From Brevundimonas diminuta 3F5N (GTDB lineage Bacteria > Pseudomonadota > Alphaproteobacteria > Caulobacterales > Caulobacteraceae): a stretch of DNA of 64,000 nt. The DNA lies in the NCBI RefSeq assembly GCF_900163625.1, contig NZ_FUIE01000085.1, positions 1 through 64,000 on the forward strand, in the 5' to 3' direction. Positions 17,215-26,010 of this stretch are shown here, one piece after another (positions within the stretch are counted from its first letter, which is position 1; every line of letters starts with the position of its first letter). Below the pieces are notes generated by a model. It was not told the origin of the DNA and made no database searches. It saw nothing but the letters and a program-made list of their open reading frames with translations. The position numbers and the translations under genes were made by a program.

Positions 17215-18015
17215 TCAATCCGCCGCATGAGGCTTGCGGAAACGCAGGGTCATGCGGTCGCTCTCGCCAATGGCGTCCAGCGCCGCGCGCTCGTCCGGCG
17301 TCAGGGCGCGGCCGTCGCGTTCCGAGGTGCGCGTGGGCTTCAACGTCCACACGCCGAACGGGTGGTCGCGGTCATCCTTGGGGTTGGCGTTCAGCTCGCT
17401 GCGGGCCTCCAGCTCGAAGCCGGCGCGGCGGGCGGCGTGGATGACCCAGCTCTCGGGCACATAGCCGTTGGGCGCGGTCTCCGTCACATTCAGCCCCTCG
17501 GCTGCGCGGTGCTGTTCGACCGCCAGCACGCCGCCGGGTTTCAGCGCCGTGAAGAAGGCCGCCAGATAGGGCTCGGCTCGGCCGTCGCGCGACCAGTTGT
17601 GGAAGGCGCGGGCCACCACGACCATGTCCGCCGTCCCGTCCTCGACGCCCATGCCCTCGGTCGGGCGGTTGACCGGGACGTAGCGCCCGCCGGTCGCCGC
17701 CGCATAGGGCTCCAGAATGTTGCGCCACCAGCCGGCGCGGCCCGGCTCGATCTCCACCACCGTCAGACCCGGCTGCAGACCCCAGAAGGTCAGGGTCTCG
17801 AACGGGTGGCGCTCGCCGTCACGGGCGCGGTCGGCCTCGGGCCGGGTCGTCGCGGCCACGGCCGCCTGCAGCGCCGCATCCTCGGAGAAGCTCGGCATCT
17901 CCATCGACAGGCCCTGCCGATGCGGCAGCGGCGCGGCGTCCGGAGGCCCCGACTGCGCCAGAACCGGCGAGGCGAGAACAAGCGCGGCGACGGCGCTGAG
18001 GGAGAAGGTTCGCAT
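17215..18015 (-). CDS. Exported methyltransferase-like protein (COG4798 type), paralogue 2
   Basis: A 266-residue paralogue of the neighbouring gene, with a Sec signal peptide (MRTFSLSAVAALVLASPVLAQS). It keeps the family blocks ETLTFWGLQPG, LKPGGVLAVEQHR and GESDRMTLRFRKP, but the SAM-binding motif I is altered to VVEIEPGRAGWWRNIL, without the usual GxG spacing. The ATG at 18015 has GGAG six nt upstream. It probably heads an operon with paralogue 1 and the lipase-like hydrolase. Enzymatic activity is uncertain. Confidence 0.8.
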   Translation of the reverse strand: MRTFSLSAVAALVLASPVLAQSGPPDAAPLPHRQGLSMEMPSFSEDAALQAAVAATTRPEADRARDGERHPFETLTFWGLQPGLTVVEIEPGRAGWWRNILEPYAAATGGRYVPVNRPTEGMGVEDGTADMVVVARAFHNWSRDGRAEPYLAAFFTALKPGGVLAVEQHRAAEGLNVTETAPNGYVPESWVIHAARRAGFELEARSELNANPKDDRDHPFGVWTLKPTRTSERDGRALTPDERAALDAIGESDRMTLRFRKPHAAD

Positions 18016-18279
18016 GACGGGCTCCGGTCGATCCAGGACGACGAAGGTAAAACCCATACGGCGCTTCGCGGCGACGGCAAGGCGCCGATGCGGCGAGCGA
18101 CGATTTCGCGCGCCCCTTGCGCCGGAAAAACGACCTCCTACCTCTTCATCCGAGAGCGCCGATCCCGGGCTCTCCAGACCCGACGGGGCCGATTTCGGAC
18201 CGGCGGGACTGAAACCCTCCGTCGTCCGGGGCCAAATCGCCGGGCGGCTCAACCTTGCTGAATGTCAGAAGGATGACCC

Positions 18280-18759
18280 ATGCGTACCTATGATTTCTCG
18301 CCGCTGTACCGTTCCGCCGTCGGCTTCGACCGCCTGGCCCGCCAGCTGGAAAGCGCCGCGCGCTCCAGCCAGGAGAACGGCTGGCCTCCCTACAACATCG
18401 AGACGACCGGCGAGGACGCCTATCGCATCGAGATCGCCGTCGCCGGTTTCTCGGCCGACGAGCTGAACATCGAGGCGAAGGAGAACCTTCTGACCGTCAC
18501 CGGCAAGAAGGCGGCCAACGACGACGGCGCCCCCCAGAAGACCTATCTGCACCGCGGCCTGGCCGAGCGCGACTTCGAGCGCCGCTTCCAGCTGGCTGAC
18601 TATGTGGTGGTCAAGGGCGCGGCCCTGGCCAACGGCCTTTTGACCATCGAGCTGAAGCGTGAACTGCCCGAGGCCCTCAAGCCCCGCAGCATCGAGATCG
18701 CCACCAACTCGCCCCTGATCGAAGGCAAGGTCGAGACCAAGGCCAAGAAGGCGGCCTAA
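18280..18759 (+). CDS. Small heat-shock protein Hsp20 (IbpA family)
   Basis: A 159-residue alpha-crystallin-type holdase that binds unfolding proteins under stress. The start MRTYDFSPLYRSAVGFDR is typical of the alphaproteobacterial IbpA class, the alpha-crystallin domain spans about 38-130, and the signature ANGLLTIELKRELPE is present, though the C-terminal I-x-I is only loosely matched. The tail is Lys-rich. A strong terminator follows. I found no convincing heat-shock promoter or RNA thermometer in the 264-bp divergent gap. Confidence 0.93.
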   Translation: MRTYDFSPLYRSAVGFDRLARQLESAARSSQENGWPPYNIETTGEDAYRIEIAVAGFSADELNIEAKENLLTVTGKKAANDDGAPQKTYLHRGLAERDFERRFQLADYVVVKGAALANGLLTIELKRELPEALKPRSIEIATNSPLIEGKVETKAKKAA

Positions 18760-18784
18760 AGGCCTTTTGCTTGACTGAAAAGTC

Positions 18785-18816
18785 GAAGGGGCGGCGTTCG
18801 CGTCGCCCCTTTTTCG
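18785..18816 (+). terminator. Rho-independent terminator of hsp20
   Basis: AAGGGGCGGCG pairs with CGTCGCCCCTT (one G-U) around a TTCG tetraloop, followed by five T. Confidence 0.9.
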
Positions 18817-18826
18817 TGCGCTGTTC

Positions 18827-20098
18827 CTAGGCCGCGTGCAGATCCGCCGGGTCCAGCCCGCGCGCGCCGTTCGTCTGGGCGCCGGTGAAGTCGGTCTGCT
18901 TGGTCTGGGCCCCGTGCAGGGTCGCCCGGCTCAGGTCGGCGTCGACCATCACGGCGCGGCGCAGGTCCGCGCCCGTCAGGTCCGCGCCGCGCAGGATCGC
19001 CCCGGTCAGATCGGCGGGCAGCAAGCGATCCGCCGCCAGCATGAGCGGCCCCAGTTGAGCCTCGCGCAGGTCCGACCCGTTCAGCCGCGCCCGCGTCAAC
19101 CGCGCGCCGCGCAGATCAGCCCGGCGCAGATTGGCCGAGCGCAGGTCCGCGCCCTCCAGTTGCGCGCCCTGAAGCTGCACCCCCTCCATGTCCAGGCCGT
19201 AGAAGACCGCCCCCTTGGCCGACAAGGCCGTCAGGTTCAGCCCGCGAATGGTCACCAGCGGCCGCAGATCGACCCCGTCGAACACCGAGGGCTGGCCCTC
19301 GGTTCCGCCCGTCTCGCACCATTGGGCGTGGTCGCGCAGCATCTCGGCGGCGGGCATCTGGCTGACCGGCTCGCCCGCCGGGCGATTGTCCACCAGGGCG
19401 CCGTCCATATTGGCCCCGTCCGTCCGCCACATGGCGGCCTTGACCCCCACCAGGATGGCGTCGCTGAGATCCGCCCCCGACAGGTCGGCGCCCGACAGGT
19501 CCGCCCCGGCCAGATCGGCGCCGCGGAAGCTGGCCTGTTTCAGATTGGCCCGGACCAGCTTGCAGTCCTTCATGATGGCGTCGGTGAAATCGGCGGCCAC
19601 GGCGACGACGCCGGTCATGCGCGAGCGTTGCAGATTGGCGCCCGCCAGCACGGCGCCCTGCGCCTGGGTGTCGGCGCGCTTCCTCGCCTCGACGACGCGG
19701 AAGCCCAGCTTGGCGTCCTTGGCGGCGATGGTGCCTTCGCGCAGGTCGGCCTCGAACAGGTCGGCCCCCGACAGGTCCGCGCCGCGCAGGCAGGCCCCGC
19801 GCAGGTCCGCCCGGCGCATGCTGGCGTCGATCAGGGTCACGTCCTGCATGTCCGCGCCGAAGAAGTTGGCGTTGTCCAGCTTGGCGCCCGTCAGGTCGCA
19901 GCCGATCAAACAGGCCGCCGTGAAGTCGGCGTCCGCCAGGTTGCGCCCGCGCAAGGAGACGCCCGACAGGTCCATCCAGGCGAAGACCGCCCGCGCCCCG
20001 CCCGGCCGCGCCTGCCACAGGCGGTCGTGCTTCAGGCAGACGGCGTCGACCTCTTCCTGAGTCAGCTTTCTGCGGACGGGTTCGACGGCCTCGCTCAT
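18827..20098 (-). CDS. Pentapeptide-repeat protein
   Basis: A 423-residue protein with two blocks of A(D/N)LXX repeats (about residues 45-225 and 290-420) such as ADLSGADLSGADLSDAI, which fold as a right-handed quadrilateral beta-helix. Between them lies a non-repeat stretch including DNRPAGEPVSQMPAAEMLRD. Some pentapeptide proteins mimic DNA and protect gyrase (Qnr, MfpA), but most have no known role, and the interrupted helix here is not the Qnr form. No signal peptide, so cytoplasmic. ATG 20098 is preferred to 20110. Confidence 0.85.
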   Translation of the reverse strand: MSEAVEPVRRKLTQEEVDAVCLKHDRLWQARPGGARAVFAWMDLSGVSLRGRNLADADFTAACLIGCDLTGAKLDNANFFGADMQDVTLIDASMRRADLRGACLRGADLSGADLFEADLREGTIAAKDAKLGFRVVEARKRADTQAQGAVLAGANLQRSRMTGVVAVAADFTDAIMKDCKLVRANLKQASFRGADLAGADLSGADLSGADLSDAILVGVKAAMWRTDGANMDGALVDNRPAGEPVSQMPAAEMLRDHAQWCETGGTEGQPSVFDGVDLRPLVTIRGLNLTALSAKGAVFYGLDMEGVQLQGAQLEGADLRSANLRRADLRGARLTRARLNGSDLREAQLGPLMLAADRLLPADLTGAILRGADLTGADLRRAVMVDADLSRATLHGAQTKQTDFTGAQTNGARGLDPADLHAA

Positions 20099-20183
20099 GG
20101 CGCCGATCATGGCTTACGCCGGATTAAGGAAGCTTTGCGGAAACAACCGTTTTCGCGTCGCTTCCGCCCGCCGGACCCTCGAC

Positions 20184-20813
20184 CTATTCCGTCAGCAGGC
20201 CCTGATCGCGCAGGGCCTCGGCCAGTTCGCCTTCCTGAGCCCACAGGCGGGTGTAGCCCGCCTCGCCCAGCCGGTTCAGCTCGGTCGTCAGATCGGCGCG
20301 CGGAGAGGCGGCGAACCGCCCGTCGAAGCCCGCCCCGTCAGCGCTGACGCGCACCATCGGGCGGCCCGTCTCCAGCCGGTGCAGGAAGCCCTCGCTCAGA
20401 ACCGAGGCCGCTTCGCACAACAGTCCCGTCTCGACCATCAGGCCCGACTGGCGCAGCCGCTCCGTGCCCCGGCCCGAGGCGAAGGGCGAAGGGTCCAGCG
20501 CGGCGATCACCACCCGCTCGATCCCGGCCTCGGCCAGGAAGTGGGCGCAGGACTTGCGTCCCGACGAGCGGGCGCCGCACGGCTCCAGCGTCACATAGGC
20601 GGTCGCGCCCTTCACGGCCTCGCCCGCCTCGGGCACGGCTTGCTCCTCGGCGTGAGGGCGTCCGCCCGGCGCCGTCGCCGCCTCGGCCAGCACGACCCCG
20701 TCCTTGACCAGGACGCAGCCGACCGCCGGATTGGGCCAGGTCTCGCCCATGCGGCTGAGGGCCAGATCGATGGCCCGCCGCATGAAGACGGCGTCGTCCG
20801 CCGCGCCGCTCAC
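20184..20813 (-). CDS. RibD-like deaminase with a shrunken reductase domain
   Basis: A 209-residue protein. The N-terminal two thirds match the RibD pyrimidine deaminase domain: [22 protein letters not shown], zinc/catalytic HAE (PHAEEQAV) and cysteines in [12 protein letters not shown]. After this come a vestige of the reductase start ([13 protein letters not shown]) and a segment resembling the reductase end ([20 protein letters not shown]), so the central NADPH-binding part (about 150 residues in full RibD) is missing. The GTG start at 20813 overlaps the gpmA stop by 4 nt (GTGA). Probably a paralogue; activity in riboflavin synthesis is uncertain. Confidence 0.75.
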   Translation of the reverse strand: MSGAADDAVFMRRAIDLALSRMGETWPNPAVGCVLVKDGVVLAEAATAPGGRPHAEEQAVPEAGEAVKGATAYVTLEPCGARSSGRKSCAHFLAEAGIERVVIAALDPSPFASGRGTERLRQSGLMVETGLLCEAASVLSEGFLHRLETGRPMVRVSADGAGFDGRFAASPRADLTTELNRLGEAGYTRLWAQEGELAEALRDQGLLTE

Positions 20814-21523
20814 GCGATTTGCGGCAGGGGCTGCGCCCGCCCCTCGTCCAGATAGCGGGCGGCGACCGGCTTCAGCGCCGCGTCCAGATCGATCTCCAGC
20901 GGGTTGCCGGTCGGGATCTCGACATCGACGATCCGGTCGTCCGGCACGGCGAACAGCAGTTTGACGATGGCGCGCAGGGAGTTGCCGTGGGCGGCGATCA
21001 GCACGTCCTCGCCCGCCTTCAGGCGCGGGGCGATCTCGGCGTCCCAATAGGGCTGCACCCGGTCCAGGGTGGTCTTCAGGCTCTCGGTGTCCGGGATTTC
21101 CTTGCCGGCGTAGCGGGGGTCGGCGTCGAAATCGAACTCGCCGCCCGGCGCCAGAGGCGGCGGCGGCACGTCATAGCTGCGGCGCCAGACCTTGACCTGG
21201 TCCTCGCCGTGCTTGGCGGCCGTCTCGGCCTTGTCCAGCCCGGTCAGGCCGCCGTAATGGCGCTCGTTCAGGCGCCAGTCCTCGATGACCGGCACATCCT
21301 TCAACCCGGCCGTATCCAGCGCCAAAGCGCCCGTGCGCTTGGCCCGCTTTAGCACCGAGGTGAACATGACCGCAGGGGTGAAGCCCGCCTCGGCGATCAG
21401 CTCGCCGCCGCGCCGCGCCTGAGCCTCGCCCTCCGCCGTCAGGTCGACGTCGACCCAGCCGGTGAAGCGGTTTTCAAGGTTCCATTGGCTCTGGCCGTGG
21501 CGCAGCAGGATCAGGCGGGTCAT
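20810..21523 (-). CDS. gpmA: 2,3-bisphosphoglycerate-dependent phosphoglycerate mutase
   Basis: Interconverts 3- and 2-phosphoglycerate in glycolysis. The 237-residue product has the phospho-histidine motif [17 protein letters not shown], the [12 protein letters not shown] segment and the second catalytic His in [14 protein letters not shown] 21523 has GGAG six nt upstream; a start at 21541 is not needed. The stop overlaps the RibD-like gene, so the two are probably co-translated. Confidence 0.95.
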   Translation of the reverse strand: MTRLILLRHGQSQWNLENRFTGWVDVDLTAEGEAQARRGGELIAEAGFTPAVMFTSVLKRAKRTGALALDTAGLKDVPVIEDWRLNERHYGGLTGLDKAETAAKHGEDQVKVWRRSYDVPPPPLAPGGEFDFDADPRYAGKEIPDTESLKTTLDRVQPYWDAEIAPRLKAGEDVLIAAHGNSLRAIVKLLFAVPDDRIVDVEIPTGNPLEIDLDAALKPVAARYLDEGRAQPLPQIA

Positions 21524-21733
21524 CAGGGTCTCCGGGAACATCCGTATCTAGGCTCCTCGCTAGGCCCCCGACGCGGGGGCGGTCAAGGTTTCACCGCTCG
21601 ATGAAATCACCCAATGACGCAGCGCAGCGATAACAACGGTCAAGCGTTGTGGCCTGTTGCGAGAGAGAGCGTTATACGGCCGCGTCGAACTTCGGCCCGT
21701 GCGCCTTTCAAGACCTCACGATCAGGAAGACTT

Positions 21734-23233
21734 ATGCAAAAGCCCCGTCAGGACATCCGCCCCAACACCGCGGAGTATGAAACCCTGCCTATGGTCAAGC
21801 CGACCGGCTTTCGCGAATACGACGCCCGCTGGATTCTGGAAAAAGAAATCAACCTGCTGGGCATTCAGGCTTTGGGCCTGGGCTTGGCCACCTATGTCCA
21901 CGAAATCGGCCAGACGCCGAAGATCGCCGTGGGCCATGACTTCCGCGGCTATTCCCTGTCGGTGAAGCAGGCGCTGATCCTGGGCCTGCTGGAAGGCGGC
22001 ATGGAGGTGCTGGATATCGGCCTGGCCCTATCGCCCATGGCCTACTACGCCCAGTTCGCGCTGGACTGCCCCTGCGTCGCCATGGTCACGGCCAGCCACA
22101 ATGAGAACGGCTGGACCGGCGTGAAGATGGGCGCTCAGGCCCCCCTGACCTTCGGCCCCGACGAGATGGGCCGCCTGAAGGAGATCGTCCTGAACGGCCA
22201 GGGCGTCGCCCGCCCCGGCGGCAGGCTGGAGCGCGTCGAAGGCTTCCGCGAGACCTACATCAAGGACGTGGCGTCCAAGCTGAAGCTGTCCCGCCCGCTC
22301 AAGGTCGTGGCCGCCTGCGGCAACGGCACGGCCGGCGCCTTCGCCCCTGAGGTGCTGCGCCTGATGGGCGCCGAGGTGATCGAAATGGACACCGACCTCG
22401 ACTACACCTTCCCCAAATACAATCCGAACCCCGAAGACCACGTCATGCTGGTGGCGATGGCGGAAAAGGTGAAGGAGACGGGCGCCGACCTGGCCCTGGG
22501 CTTCGACGGCGACGGCGACCGCTGCGGCGTGGTTGATGACACGGGCGAGGAGATCTTCGCCGACAAGATCGGCCTGATGCTGGCCCGCGACCTGTCGGCC
22601 ATCCACCCGAACGCCACCTTCGTCGTCGATGTGAAGTCGACCGGCCTCTACAAGACCGACGCGGTGCTCAAGGCCAACGGCGCCACCACCGTCTACTGGA
22701 AGACCGGCCACTCCTACATCAAGCGCAAGACCGCCGAACTGAACGCCCTGGCCGGGTTCGAGAAGTCGGGCCACTTCTTCCTGTCGGGCGATCTGGGCCA
22801 CGGCTATGACGATGGCCTGGTCGCCGCTGGCGCCGTGCTGGCCATGCTGGACCGCAACCCCGGCAAGTCGCTGTCGGAACTGAAGTCCGCCCTGCCTGAC
22901 GCCTGGACCAGCCTGACCATGTCGCCGCACTGCGACGACGAGCTGAAATACGACGTGCTGGCCAAGATCGTGAAGGAATACGAGGAACTGGCGGCCTCCG
23001 GCGGCGAAATCCTCGGCCGCAAGATCGTCGAGGCCATCACCGTCAACGGCGTGCGCGTCCATCTGGAGGACGGCTCCTGGGTGCTGGTCCGCGCCTCCAG
23101 CAACAAGCCTGAGCTGGTGGTCGTGGTCGAGAGCATGAGGTCCGCCGACGACATGCGCGACCTGTTCCGCAAGGAAGTGAAGCCTCGCCTGGCCGCCCAC
23201 CCGGAAATCGGCGCCTTCAACCAGGAAATCTGA
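21734..23233 (+). CDS. Phosphomannomutase/phosphoglucomutase
   Basis: A 499-residue alpha-D-phosphohexomutase that moves phosphate between C6 and C1 of mannose or glucose phosphate, feeding sugar-nucleotide synthesis. The catalytic serine lies in TASHNENGWTGVK, the metal loop is GFDGDGDRCG, the sugar-specificity loop region is EKSGHFF, and the phosphate-binding loop is RASSNKPEL. The ATG at 21734 has AGGA upstream; the open frame continues to 21614 but without family similarity. It differs from GlmM, which is encoded separately at 26011. Confidence 0.92.
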   Translation: MQKPRQDIRPNTAEYETLPMVKPTGFREYDARWILEKEINLLGIQALGLGLATYVHEIGQTPKIAVGHDFRGYSLSVKQALILGLLEGGMEVLDIGLALSPMAYYAQFALDCPCVAMVTASHNENGWTGVKMGAQAPLTFGPDEMGRLKEIVLNGQGVARPGGRLERVEGFRETYIKDVASKLKLSRPLKVVAACGNGTAGAFAPEVLRLMGAEVIEMDTDLDYTFPKYNPNPEDHVMLVAMAEKVKETGADLALGFDGDGDRCGVVDDTGEEIFADKIGLMLARDLSAIHPNATFVVDVKSTGLYKTDAVLKANGATTVYWKTGHSYIKRKTAELNALAGFEKSGHFFLSGDLGHGYDDGLVAAGAVLAMLDRNPGKSLSELKSALPDAWTSLTMSPHCDDELKYDVLAKIVKEYEELAASGGEILGRKIVEAITVNGVRVHLEDGSWVLVRASSNKPELVVVVESMRSADDMRDLFRKEVKPRLAAHPEIGAFNQEI

Positions 23234-23276
23234 TTCCGGTTTGACCGGCGGCGGCGTCGTGGACGATGCTCGCTCC

Positions 23277-24587
23277 ATGAACGACGCCGCCGCCTCCCTC
23301 CCCGTGGTCATCGTCGGCGGCGGGTTCTCCGGCGCCATGCTGGCCGCGCGACTGGCCGAGGCGGGCCAGGCCTCGGTCCTGATCGAGCGCGGCGAACAGG
23401 TCGGTCTCGGCGTCGCCTATTCCACACCGCTGGACGACCACCGGCTGAACGTCCGCGCCGAGCGGATGAGCGCCCGCGCAGACCGGCCCGCCGACTTCGC
23501 CGACTGGCTGGCGGTCCACGCGCCCGCCTTCGCCGATCCGAACGGCTTCGCCCCGCGCCGCCTCTACGGCCTCTATATACTGGCCCGTCTGGCCGAGACC
23601 GACGCGGCCCATCCCGGCCTGATGCGCCGCGTGAGGGGCGAGGCTGCGCGCATCGAGGGTGAGAGCGTCATCCTCGCCGACGGCGCCCGCATCCCCGGTC
23701 GCGCCGTGGTGCTGGCCACCGGCAACCCGCCCCCGCGCCCCGCCATCGCAGGCGAAGACCCCCGCCGCATCACCGATCCGTGGCGCCCCGACGCCCTGAC
23801 CGCCGTCGCGCCTGAGGACGACGTGCTGATCCTCGGCTCGGGCCTGACCATGGTCGACGTCATCCTGGCGCTTCAGGCCCAGGGCTGGCGCGGTCGGGCG
23901 ACGGTCGTGTCGCGGCGCGGCCTGCTGCCTCTCGCCCACGGCGCCCATCACGACGCTCCGATCGACCTGCCGCCCGAGGCGCTGGAGGGCGCCCTGTCGC
24001 GCCGTCTGGCCGTCGCGAGGACGCTGGCGAATGCGCACAGCTGGCGACGGGTCATGGAAGGCTATCGCCCCATCACCACCGAACTGTGGCGCGCGGCGAC
24101 GACCGCCCAGCGCGGCCGCTTCCTGCGCCATCTGCGCCCCTGGTGGGACGTGCGCCGTCATCGCATCGCCCCCGAAATCGCCGCCGTGCTGGAAGGGCTG
24201 GAAGCGGCGAACCGCCTGACCGTCGTCGCCGGCCGCGCCCAGGCGACCGCGACCGGCGATCGAAACGCGCGCCTGACCGTCCGTACACGGAATGGCGAGA
24301 CTCAAGCGCTCTGCGCCGCCTGGCTGATCGACTGCACCGGCCCCGGTCACGACGCCGCCCGCGCCCCCCTGACGGCCGCCCTGATCGCCGAAGGCCGCGC
24401 TCGCATCGATGCGGTCGATCTCGGCCTCGACCTCGACGCGGAAAGCCGCGTCATCCACGCCGACGGCGCCGCCGACCCCAGCCTGTTCGTACTCGGTCCA
24501 CCCGCCCGCGCGGCCTTCTGGGAGACCATCGCCGTGCCGGACATCCGCCAGCGCATCGAGGCCCTGGCCCGCATCCTCGTCGGTTGA
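23277..24587 (+). CDS. FAD/NAD(P)-binding flavoprotein (COG4529 type)
   Basis: A 436-residue protein with an N-terminal FAD-binding Rossmann motif (VVIVGGGFSGAMLAARLAEAG split: GGGFSGAMLA) and a second nucleotide-binding site (VLILGSGLTMVDVILAL, about 190-205). It matches the FAD_NAD_binding_9 group of uncharacterised oxidoreductases. It follows the mutase gene by 43 bp on the same strand. The substrate is unknown. ATG 23277 chosen; a TTG at 23241 is in frame. Confidence 0.8.
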   Translation: MNDAAASLPVVIVGGGFSGAMLAARLAEAGQASVLIERGEQVGLGVAYSTPLDDHRLNVRAERMSARADRPADFADWLAVHAPAFADPNGFAPRRLYGLYILARLAETDAAHPGLMRRVRGEAARIEGESVILADGARIPGRAVVLATGNPPPRPAIAGEDPRRITDPWRPDALTAVAPEDDVLILGSGLTMVDVILALQAQGWRGRATVVSRRGLLPLAHGAHHDAPIDLPPEALEGALSRRLAVARTLANAHSWRRVMEGYRPITTELWRAATTAQRGRFLRHLRPWWDVRRHRIAPEIAAVLEGLEAANRLTVVAGRAQATATGDRNARLTVRTRNGETQALCAAWLIDCTGPGHDAARAPLTAALIAEGRARIDAVDLGLDLDAESRVIHADGAADPSLFVLGPPARAAFWETIAVPDIRQRIEALARILVG

Positions 24588-24704
24588 CGCAAGCCGCTCA
24601 GACGAACGGAACTTCCAAGGCTTGGCGCCTTCCTCTCCGAGACTTAGCGTCTGGCGGGCCCTTCCTGGGTCGGCTATCACCGAGACAGGAGAGGAAACAC
24701 AAAA

Positions 24705-25991
24705 ATGAACCGTCACCGCACCCGCGTACTTGGGGATCGCACCCTCGCGCCTGAAACCCTGATGATGGGCTACGGCTATGATCCGGCCCTGTCGGAGGGC
24801 GCGATCAAGGCGCCGCTGTTCCAGGCCTCGACCTTCGTCTTCAAATCGGCCGAGGACGGCAAACGCTTCTTCGAGGTCGCCTATGGTCTGCGCCAGCGCG
24901 ACCCGGACGAGGCCCTGGGCCTGATCTATTCGCGCATCAACAATCCGAACCTTGAGATTCTGGAAGACCGTCTCGCCGTCTGGGACAAGGCCGACAAGGC
25001 CCTGGTCTTCTCCAGCGGCATGGCCGCCATCTCGACCGCCATGCTGGCGCTGGTGCGGCCCGGCGACGTCATCGTCTATACGGCCCCGGCCTATGGCGGC
25101 ACCGAATATCTGTTCGACCGCATCCTGCCCCGCTATGGCGTCAAGGCCATCAGCGTCCCCGCCGCCGAGGGCGCCGACGCCCTGGACGCGGCCATGATCT
25201 CCGCCGCCGCCGAGGCGAAGGCGACGGGCGGGCGCCTGGCCGCCGTCTATCTGGAGACCCCCGCCAACCCGACGAACCAGCTGGTCGATATCGCCCGCGC
25301 CGTCGCCGGCGCCCAGGCCTTGGGTCAGGCCGAAGCGCCTGTCATCGCCGTCGACAACACCTTCCTCGGCCCCCTGTGGCAGAGCCCGCTGGAGCTGGGC
25401 GCCGACCTCGTCCTCTATTCCCTGACCAAATACGTCGGCGGCCATTCGGACCTGATCGCGGGCGGCTGCATGGGCGGGGCGGACATCATGGCCCGCGTCG
25501 GCGAGATGCGGACCATCTGCGGCACGACCGCCGATCCGCACACCGCCTGGCTGCTGCTGCGCAGCCTGGAGACCCTGCACATCCGCATGGAGCGGGCGCA
25601 GGACAACGCCCTGATCTTGGCCGAACGCCTGCGCGCCGATCCGCGCGTCAGCGCCGTCCTGACCGCCGGCGGGCCGGACGCCTCGCCCGAACAGCAGGCG
25701 ATCTTCGAGGCCCAGTGCAAGGGCTCCGGCTCGACCTTCTCGCTAGAGCTTCCCGGCGGCGAGGCCGAAGCCTTCCGCATGCTGAACGCGCTTCGCCTGT
25801 TCAAGCTGGCGGTCAGCCTGGGCGGCGCCGAGAGCCTGGCGTCCCACCCCTCCAGCATGACCCACTCGGACTATACGCCCGAAGCCAAGGCGCGCAGCGG
25901 CATCGGCGACAATCTGGTGCGCCTGTCGGTCGGCATCGAGAACGTCGACGACCTGTGGGCTGACCTGGATCAGGCCCTGTCCGCGACCTGA
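24705..25991 (+). CDS. Cystathionine gamma-synthase / methionine gamma-lyase family PLP enzyme
   Basis: A 428-residue fold-type I PLP enzyme of the Cys/Met metabolism family. Substrate/PLP motifs include YSRINNPN, SSGMAAIST, LETPANPTNQ and the Schiff-base lysine in SLTKYVGGHSD. The family covers cystathionine synthases, lyases and gamma-lyases, and the sequence does not settle which; the longer subfamily is usually annotated as cystathionine gamma-synthase family. Strong ribosome binding site (GGAGAGGAAAC). No riboswitch fold was recognised in the 117-bp leader. Confidence 0.88.
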   Translation: MNRHRTRVLGDRTLAPETLMMGYGYDPALSEGAIKAPLFQASTFVFKSAEDGKRFFEVAYGLRQRDPDEALGLIYSRINNPNLEILEDRLAVWDKADKALVFSSGMAAISTAMLALVRPGDVIVYTAPAYGGTEYLFDRILPRYGVKAISVPAAEGADALDAAMISAAAEAKATGGRLAAVYLETPANPTNQLVDIARAVAGAQALGQAEAPVIAVDNTFLGPLWQSPLELGADLVLYSLTKYVGGHSDLIAGGCMGGADIMARVGEMRTICGTTADPHTAWLLLRSLETLHIRMERAQDNALILAERLRADPRVSAVLTAGGPDASPEQQAIFEAQCKGSGSTFSLELPGGEAEAFRMLNALRLFKLAVSLGGAESLASHPSSMTHSDYTPEAKARSGIGDNLVRLSVGIENVDDLWADLDQALSAT

Positions 25992-26010
25992 GGTCCTTTG
26001 CGGCGGGCGA

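Noticed and set aside
18200..18279. Heat-shock sigma-32 promoter or ROSE thermometer before hsp20
   Set aside because: ACTGAAAC and GGCCAAAT resemble the elements only loosely, and no clear thermometer hairpin covers the ribosome binding site.
24588..24704. SAM or SAH riboswitch before the Cys/Met PLP enzyme
   Set aside because: No pattern of a known SAM riboswitch could be recognised by eye; a covariance-model search would be decisive.
23217..25580. A 787-codon open frame antisense to the flavoprotein and PLP enzyme genes
   Set aside because: Shadow of two recognisable genes on the other strand; Gly/Gln/Arg-rich, low-complexity translation.
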